Both the position numbers and the translations under genes were made by a program. Shown here piece after piece: positions 58,300 to 64,000 of a stretch of DNA of 64,000 bases. The stretch's first letter is position 1, and each line of letters begins with the position of its first letter. Below the pieces are notes generated by a model. The model was not told where the DNA came from and did not search any database. It worked only from the letters and a program-made list of their open reading frames with translations. The stretch lies in NCBI GenBank assembly GCA_041875495.1, contig CP112982.1:2108001-2172000 (forward strand), written 5' to 3'. This DNA is from Halomonas sp. CH40. Lineage in GTDB: Bacteria; Pseudomonadota; Gammaproteobacteria; Pseudomonadales; Halomonadaceae.

Positions 58300-59412
58300 T
58301 CAGTAAGAGGCATCCACTGGCATCTGCAAGGAAACCGGCGACGGCGAGTCTTTCAGGCCCAACAGTTGGGCCGCCGTCTGCGCAAAGCGACGTGACAGGC
58401 GCTCAAATGGATCCTGCGCTGGGGTATAGTCCTCCCAGCGCGCCTCATCGAAATACGACCGGGAAAGCGATTCGAGTGAATCAAGGCGATCAATCAGGCC
58501 CAGCTCAATTGCCTGCTCGCCGCTCCAGATAAGACCTGAAAATATCTCGTCGTTATCGCTTAACCGATCGCCACGCCCGGCGACTACATCATCAATAAAC
58601 TGCTGGTGGGTGTTATCCAAGACCTGCTGCCAGAACTCGGTAGTGTCTTCATCCAGCGGCTTGAAAGGATCGAGAAAAGCCTTGTTTTCACCCGCCGTCA
58701 GCACACGACGCTCGATCCCAAGGGAGTCAATTGCGCGCTCAAAGCCAAAACCGGAATAAATCACCCCGATGCTACCTACCAGGCTGGCAGGTGAAGCGGC
58801 AATCTCATCTGCCGCGGCGGCAATGTAATAGGCGCCACTGGCACCGATATCCTCAATCAGCGCAATAATCGGCTTATCACCCGCTTCGCGCAGACGCATG
58901 ATCTCCGCATAAATGCGCTGCGATTGGACAGGACTGCCGCCCGGACTGTTGATATGCAGCACCACCGCCTCAGTCTGCTCGGCCTCCCAGGCACGATTCA
59001 GGCCACTGATAATGCGTTCGGCATTAGCAGGTGAATCACTGGCAATCGCGCCATCCACCGCGACGATGCCCAAGTGGGGCTCAGCGGGCATGGCGCGCCC
59101 CGCCCCGGCCAGTATGACGCTGGAAAAGATTCCCCACAGGGATGCCAGAATAATCGCTACAAATACGAAGCGGAAAAACAGTTTCCAGCGGCGGCTGCGG
59201 CGCTGCTCGGTAAGTACACCGCCAATCCAGCGATCCATCATCTCCATCTGCATCAAACGCTGGCGCTCTACCAGTGTCTCAGCATCCTCGCTGGCTGCGG
59301 CCTCAGTCGTTACACCCTCGGCATGGTGTTTTTGCCGATCAGGCTCAACCTCCTGAGTCCACGGGTCCGGCTCGGGTTTCGCGTCTTCGTCAGGTGTATT
59401 CTCATTGCGCAT
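58300..59412 (-). CDS. sppA: Signal peptide peptidase SppA-type protease (short form)
   Basis: Membrane serine/lysine protease of the S49 family, degrading residual signal peptides. The 370 residues from ATG 59412 have a long hydrophilic cytoplasmic start, a membrane helix (about 82-104), and a single S49 domain. The Lys-dyad region is VVLHINSPGGSPVQSQ, and the catalytic Ser in IGASGAYYIAAAADEI; GSIGVIYSG follows. It is convergent with maf, and 13 bases after the HAD gene. Confidence 0.9.
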   Translation of the reverse strand: MRNENTPDEDAKPEPDPWTQEVEPDRQKHHAEGVTTEAAASEDAETLVERQRLMQMEMMDRWIGGVLTEQRRSRRWKLFFRFVFVAIILASLWGIFSSVILAGAGRAMPAEPHLGIVAVDGAIASDSPANAERIISGLNRAWEAEQTEAVVLHINSPGGSPVQSQRIYAEIMRLREAGDKPIIALIEDIGASGAYYIAAAADEIAASPASLVGSIGVIYSGFGFERAIDSLGIERRVLTAGENKAFLDPFKPLDEDTTEFWQQVLDNTHQQFIDDVVAGRGDRLSDNDEIFSGLIWSGEQAIELGLIDRLDSLESLSRSYFDEARWEDYTPAQDPFERLSRRFAQTAAQLLGLKDSPSPVSLQMPVDASY

Positions 59413-59425
59413 ACCAGCTCCTCGT

Positions 59426-60088
59426 TCAGGTTTTAAGCTCACGGTTCAGCCAGCCAAACAGGCTATCAACACTATGGGCGATAAATTCCGGCTCACAGGC
59501 CGTCAGACGCTCCACGCTGTGCACGCCATAACTCACCCCGACACTAGGCATGCCCAGGGCTCGCGCCATCGCCAGGTCGTATTCGGTATCCCCGACCATG
59601 ACAGCCCGCTCGGCGGGCAGGGACAGCTCTTCCAATAACTCACTGAGCATTTGCGGATGGGGTTTGGAGCGGGTTTCATCCGCCGTCCGGCTGGCGTGAA
59701 ACCAGTCACCGCTTCGGGTCTGCTCAAAGATACGCGCCAGCCCTTTGCGGGTCTTGCCGGTCGCCACCGCCATCTTCAGTCCGGAACGCTCTCTAAGTCC
59801 ATGAATATGCTGCTCAACGCCCTCGAAAAACGTCATTGGCGTGGTATCAGCATGCACAAAGTGATGGGCATAACATTCACGTAAACGCGTGGATTGCACC
59901 TCGTTTATGCCAGGAAACAGCGTCGCCACTGCCTCGGGCAACCCCAGGCCAATAATATTTTCGACCGCTTTATCCGTCGGCGAAGGCAGCTGTGCATCCC
60001 GGGTAGCGGCCTGCATGCAAGAGACAATTTTTGGCACCGAATTCATCAGGGTGCCGTCCCAATCAAAAATCACAAGATCAAAACGCAT
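59426..60088 (-). CDS. HAD-superfamily phosphatase (Gph-like)
   Basis: 220-residue HAD hydrolase: LVIFDWDGTLMNSVPKI (nucleophile Asp and acid/base Asp), a helical cap, AVATGKTRKGLA, and VMVGDTEYDLAMARA. Similar to phosphoglycolate phosphatase but the substrate is not certain. It lies between rluC and sppA, as its counterpart does in pseudomonads. Confidence 0.88.
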   Translation of the reverse strand: MRFDLVIFDWDGTLMNSVPKIVSCMQAATRDAQLPSPTDKAVENIIGLGLPEAVATLFPGINEVQSTRLRECYAHHFVHADTTPMTFFEGVEQHIHGLRERSGLKMAVATGKTRKGLARIFEQTRSGDWFHASRTADETRSKPHPQMLSELLEELSLPAERAVMVGDTEYDLAMARALGMPSVGVSYGVHSVERLTACEPEFIAHSVDSLFGWLNRELKT

Positions 60089-60103
60089 AAATAGATATAT
60101 CCG

Positions 60104-61045
60104 CTATTGTCGGGCCTGACGTAACACATCTTCCAGCGCGTCAGGCAAGGGAGCCTTGACGGTTACCGGACGCCCATTGGTTGGCTCAGGAAAGGTTAAT
60201 GCGTGGGCATGCAGAAATAGTCGACCTACCTTCATGCGACGTGATAACTGCTCGCTTTCACGGCTGGGATATTTATCATCGCCTAGCAGTGGGTGCCCTG
60301 CGTGGGCGGCGTGAACACGAATCTGGTGGGTCCGGCCGGTTACTGGTTCCGCTTCAATCAGGGTTGCCCGCTCGAAGGTTTCCATCACCGCAAAGCGTGT
60401 CCGTGAAACCTTGCCATTCGGGTCTACCCGCACGCGCCGTTCGCCGTTACCTGCATCGTAGCGATCCAGCCGGGCGCTGACGTAGCTTTTCTTGGCGGGC
60501 CAGCGGCCACTGACCAGCGCTAGGTAACGCTTTTCCATGGCATGCTGTTTAAGCGCCGTATTCAAGGTTACCAGTGCATCACGGGACTTTGCCAGCAACA
60601 GACACCCCGAGGTATCACGATCCAGCCGGTGCACCAGTTCCAGAAACGTCAGGTCGTCCCGCACCTGGCGCAGCGCCTCAATCAAGCCTATCTTGACCCC
60701 ACTGCCACCGTGCACCGCCAGACCGGAAGGCTTGTTGAGCACCAGCCAGTCCGGCCCTTCCATGATAACGCTACCCAACAATACATCGCGCAGGTTGTCG
60801 CTGACCTCCTTGACCGCCTCGCGGGGTGCCAGGCGCAGTGGCGGCACGCGCACCAGGTCGCCTCCCTGCAGACGATAGTCCACCTTGACCCGCTTCTTGT
60901 TCACTCGCACCTCACCTTTACGCACGATGCGATAGATCAAGGCCCTTGGCGCCCCTTTCAGGCGCGTCATCAGGAAATTATCGATGCGTTGCCCGGCCTG
61001 TTCGGGGGTAATCTCAACCCATTGCACTTCACGCCCTTCGGCCAT
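60104..61045 (-). CDS. rluC: 23S rRNA pseudouridine synthase RluC
   Basis: Makes pseudouridine at 955, 2504 and 2580 of 23S rRNA. The 313 residues from ATG 61045 (AGGAG upstream) have an S4 domain (QRIDNFLMTRLKGAPRALIYRIVRKGEVRVNKKR) and the catalytic Asp in LVHRLDRDTSGCLLLAK. It is divergent from rne, the standard rluC-rne pair. Confidence 0.95.
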   Translation of the reverse strand: MAEGREVQWVEITPEQAGQRIDNFLMTRLKGAPRALIYRIVRKGEVRVNKKRVKVDYRLQGGDLVRVPPLRLAPREAVKEVSDNLRDVLLGSVIMEGPDWLVLNKPSGLAVHGGSGVKIGLIEALRQVRDDLTFLELVHRLDRDTSGCLLLAKSRDALVTLNTALKQHAMEKRYLALVSGRWPAKKSYVSARLDRYDAGNGERRVRVDPNGKVSRTRFAVMETFERATLIEAEPVTGRTHQIRVHAAHAGHPLLGDDKYPSRESEQLSRRMKVGRLFLHAHALTFPEPTNGRPVTVKAPLPDALEDVLRQARQ

Positions 61046-61811
61046 GCGTCTGCGCTCCTGCTGAATGAACCAAAAGCGGCATTCTAGCCCAGACGCCAAC
61101 GTATTGCGTCAATTGCTGGTCAGCCGCTTTACTGTTATATTCCAAGTTGCTCACCACAAAAGCGCCTGCTCGACCAACACGTAGGCCTGAGCAAAGCGGA
61201 AATGGCCGTGTACGCACGCCCATAAGCGCCGATAAAAAATTGCAGGACTCTGCCGCTAACGTTGGTTTGCTGGCAGTTGCAGTCAGTAATAGGTAATCAC
61301 TGGTAAGCAGCAAAAACCAGTAGCAGACAAACAGTTAGTAGCAGCTATTCAGTCGTCGATTATCAACTGTGGATAATCAACGGCCAGATACAGACAGTCA
61401 GTCATGAAACTCAGGTCACCCGCCAAGCGATAGAATAGCGACAGCCCAGGGTGGCTCGACTGACAGTGAAGATAAAGATGAAAGTTACGCCACGTCAGGT
61501 AGCCAGGCGTTGTAATGTCATGTAACGCCTGCCTGCCTGATAACTATGTTCAACGTTGTGCCGGTAGCCGACGTTGGCAAATCGATGAATGCCAGGTGTT
61601 GGCGGAGTCAGCAGGGCCGGGGGATATGACATCCACCGAAATATGTCCAGCCTTCGCCACGTACTCAACGACCTCGTCAGCCGAGCGATAACGCTTGCCC
61701 GGCCTGATGCGATTGCATACCCATGCGCCGAGCACAAGCACGCAGCAGCGCGATTTGCCACTCGTCTTCCCAACGGGTGGGGCACCGGCACGCATCGCTA
61801 TGTGAGACAAC
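61046..61811. other. rluC / rne divergent region with a long rne leader
   Basis: About 766 bases without a gene. A promoter candidate for rne is at 61113-61141, which would give a leader of over 600 bases. RNase E leaders in enterobacteria carry structured elements used for autoregulation; none was located here with certainty. The stretch 61280-61380 is full of CAGTNAG-type short repeats. Confidence 0.5.
61113..61141 (+). promoter_or_regulatory. Candidate promoter of rne
   Basis: TTGCTG (61113-61118), a 17-base spacer, TATATT (61136-61141). The rluC reading frame ends its start side at 61045, so this lies in free space. Confidence 0.4.
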
Positions 61812-64000
61812 ATGAAACGGATGCTCATCAATGCGACCCAGCCAGAAGAGCTGCGCGTCGCCCTTGTCGATGGTCAACGCCTGTATGATCTGGATATCGA
61901 ATCCGGAGCACGGGAACAGAAAAAAGCTAACATCTATCGCGGCAAGATCACCCGCGTAGAGCCTTCCCTTGAAGCCGCCTTTGTCGATTTTGGTGCAGAG
62001 CGCCATGGCTTTCTGCCGCTTAAGGAAATTTCTCGCGAATACTTCGTTAAGGATGTGTCAGGTCGCCCCAGCATCAAGGAAGTGCTGAAAGAAGGCCAGG
62101 AAGTCATCGTTCAGGTCGACAAGGAAGAACGTGGCAATAAAGGCGCTGCGCTGACCACCTTTGTCAGCCTGGCTGGCCGCTTTCTGGTACTGATGCCTAA
62201 TAACCCACGTGCGGGCGGTATTTCCCGACGCATTGAAGGGGAAGAGCGCAGTCAGCTGAAAGAAGCCATGAACCAGATGACAGTGCCCAACAAGATGGGG
62301 CTGATCGTCCGCACCGCCGGGATTGGCCGCTCCCCGGAAGAGCTGCAATGGGATCTCGATTATCTGGTGCAGGTGTGGGAATCCATCACCTCGGAAGCTG
62401 CCAAGCGCCCGGCTCCCTTCCTGATCTACCGGGAATCCAACGTCATTATCCGCGCAATGCGCGATTACCTGCGCCAGGATATTGGCGAAGTCCTGATTGA
62501 TAGCCCTGACATCTATAGTGATGCGCTTAACTTCATTCGTCAGGTCATGCCTTCGTACCAGCAGAAAATCAAACTGTACGAAGATGAAGTACCGCTGTTT
62601 TCACGCTTCCAGATCGAATCCCAGATCGAGACGGCTTATCAGCGGGAAGTCAAGCTGCCCTCCGGCGGCTCCATTGTGATTGATCACACTGAAGCGCTGG
62701 TATCCATCGATATCAACTCGGCCCGCGCCACCCGCGGCAGCGATATCGAAGAGACCGCCCTGCAGACCAACTCGGAAGCTGCCGATGAAATCGCCCGTCA
62801 GCTGCGCCTGCGCGATATTGGCGGCCTGGTAGTTATTGACTTTATCGATATGGGCCCGGCACGCAACCAGCGTGAAGTTGAAAACCGCATGCGCGATGCC
62901 TTGAAGCTTGACCGCGCACGGGTTCAGATCGGGCGTATTTCGCGCTTTGGCCTGATGGAAATGTCGCGCCAACGCCTGCGCCCTTCTCTTGGCGAGACCA
63001 GCGGCGTGGTCTGTCCACGCTGTAACGGTCAGGGCACCATTCGCGATGTTCGCTCGCTATCGCTTTCCATCATGCGCCTGATCGAAGAAGAGGCCATGAA
63101 GGAGCGCAGCGCCCAGATCCGCGCCATTCTGCCGGTACCTGTCGCTACCTATCTGCTCAACGAAAAGCGCAGCGTACTGGCGGATATTGAAGCTCGCCAG
63201 GAAGTGCGGGTCGTCCTGCTGCCTAACCCGGAGATGGATACGCCGCATTACGATGTTCAGCGCCTGCGCGATGATCATCTTGATGAAGAAGATTTCCAGT
63301 CAGTTTCCAGCTTTGAAATTTCGACTGATAGCGATATCGGCAAAGAGCCCGAGCACAGCTTCAAACCGCCTGCCCAGCGCGCTGAAGCAGCGGTGAAGAG
63401 CGTTGTCCACAACGCCCCGGCTCCTGCATCGCTACAGAATGATAGCCAGTCTGACCCCTTGGCACCGGCGCCCGCCTCTTCAACCCTGGTGGGTCGTTTG
63501 ATCCGCAGCGTGGCTAAACTGCTTGGCGGTGAAGACGAGCAGCCTGCCGAGACCAGCGCAACACGCCCAGCGGCTGCGCGTAAGCCCGTCAGCCAGCGCT
63601 CGGGTAACAATGCCAAACCGTCAGCGCGCAGCAATGCCGGTAAAGATACGGGTGGCAAAGACAGCAGCGCCAAGAACGCTGCAGGTCGCGATAGTGCGAA
63701 TAAAGAAAGCGCAAATAGAGAGATCTCAAGCAGGGATAGCGCAAACAAGGACAGCGGCAACAAGGAAAACCGCGCTCAGCAGGACAAGAGTAATGCCGCG
63801 AAATCCCGCCGCCAGGAAAGCAGCCCCCAGCGTGACGTAGCGCCCGCCAAGGATGACAGCAGCAAGGACGATAACGCCGAGAAGCGTAGCGGCCCCAGCC
63901 GTACGCGTAACCGCCGCAAGCACCCTCAGCAGGATAAGAACGGCGGCCAGGGTCGTCAGCAAAACGCAGCTGACAAGCCAACAGAAGCCAGCGCTGACGC
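61812..64000 (+). CDS. rne: Ribonuclease E (cut by window end)
   Basis: Essential endoribonuclease of rRNA/tRNA maturation and mRNA decay, scaffold of the degradosome. About 729 codons are seen. The catalytic half is complete: [23 protein letters not shown]1 domain ([22 protein letters not shown]), DNase I-like active site in [16 protein letters not shown] and [16 protein letters not shown], and the Zn-link CPRCNGQG (about residue 400). From about 530 on, the disordered scaffold includes a possible amphipathic membrane helix ([17 protein letters not shown]). A Ser/Asn/Lys/Asp-rich repeat run follows, then an Arg-rich stretch. ATG 61812 has a weak ribosome site. Confidence 0.97.
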   Translation, partial: MKRMLINATQPEELRVALVDGQRLYDLDIESGAREQKKANIYRGKITRVEPSLEAAFVDFGAERHGFLPLKEISREYFVKDVSGRPSIKEVLKEGQEVIVQVDKEERGNKGAALTTFVSLAGRFLVLMPNNPRAGGISRRIEGEERSQLKEAMNQMTVPNKMGLIVRTAGIGRSPEELQWDLDYLVQVWESITSEAAKRPAPFLIYRESNVIIRAMRDYLRQDIGEVLIDSPDIYSDALNFIRQVMPSYQQKIKLYEDEVPLFSRFQIESQIETAYQREVKLPSGGSIVIDHTEALVSIDINSARATRGSDIEETALQTNSEAADEIARQLRLRDIGGLVVIDFIDMGPARNQREVENRMRDALKLDRARVQIGRISRFGLMEMSRQRLRPSLGETSGVVCPRCNGQGTIRDVRSLSLSIMRLIEEEAMKERSAQIRAILPVPVATYLLNEKRSVLADIEARQEVRVVLLPNPEMDTPHYDVQRLRDDHLDEEDFQSVSSFEISTDSDIGKEPEHSFKPPAQRAEAAVKSVVHNAPAPASLQNDSQSDPLAPAPASSTLVGRLIRSVAKLLGGEDEQPAETSATRPAAARKPVSQRSGNNAKPSARSNAGKDTGGKDSSAKNAAGRDSANKESANREISSRDSANKDSGNKENRAQQDKSNAAKSRRQESSPQRDVAPAKDDSSKDDNAEKRSGPSRTRNRRKHPQQDKNGGQGRQQNAADKPTEASAD

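Overview
The window reads as a chromosomal segment of a gammaproteobacterium of the Halomonas (Halomonadaceae) type. This is inferred from gene content and order, which closely follow the Pseudomonas/Halomonas pattern, from acidic proteins, and from moderately high GC. No rRNA, tRNA, CRISPR array, prophage or intact insertion sequence was seen.

Region 1 (1-9.4 kb): ppc (cut by the window edge), mazG, relA, rlmD and cysM form one leftward run. The gacS/barA hybrid kinase diverges from cysM. Nucleotide hygiene, the stringent response, rRNA methylation, cysteine synthesis and a global two-component sensor lie together, as in pseudomonads. Region 2 (9.4-20 kb): a small orphan gene, then leftward rpoE-rseA-(no rseB)-mucD, lepA-lepB-rnc-era-recO-pdxJ-acpS. 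This covers envelope stress, protein export, ribosome biogenesis, DNA repair, vitamin B6 and ACP activation. Region 3 (20-30 kb): aroG; dinG and rhlB helicases; a small basic protein with xthA; and a Fur-box-preceded DUF3450-TtpC-like-ExbB-ExbD-TonB operon for energised outer-membrane uptake.

Region 4 (30.1-34.1 kb) is the accessory part. It has a Phd/ParE module, an IS3-type transposase remnant, an orphan HigA, a frameshifted 96-bp fragment of an nrdF gene, a truncated ribbon-helix-helix antitoxin, a DinJ/YafQ module, and an antibiotic-biosynthesis-monooxygenase-type gene. That last gene is bounded by identical GTTAAATGCC boxes and followed by a 72-bp attC-like site. Two further 39-bp repeats carry similar half-sites. 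The best reading is a decayed, integrase-less integron-cassette/toxin-antitoxin cluster inserted next to the class Ib ribonucleotide reductase genes.

Region 5 (34.2-44.1 kb): nrdHIEF with NrdR-like boxes, Mn-type sodA, etfBA, the divergent etfQO, and a FitAB toxin-antitoxin pair behind a perfect palindrome. Region 6 (44.1-64 kb): a UvrD-like helicase, DUF1285, tatD, pilZ, holB, tmk, mltG, pabC, fabF, acpP, fabG, fabD, plsX, rpmF, yceD (all leftward), maf (rightward), then sppA, a HAD phosphatase and rluC (leftward), and rne (rightward, cut by the window end). This is the classic fatty-acid/rpmF neighbourhood.
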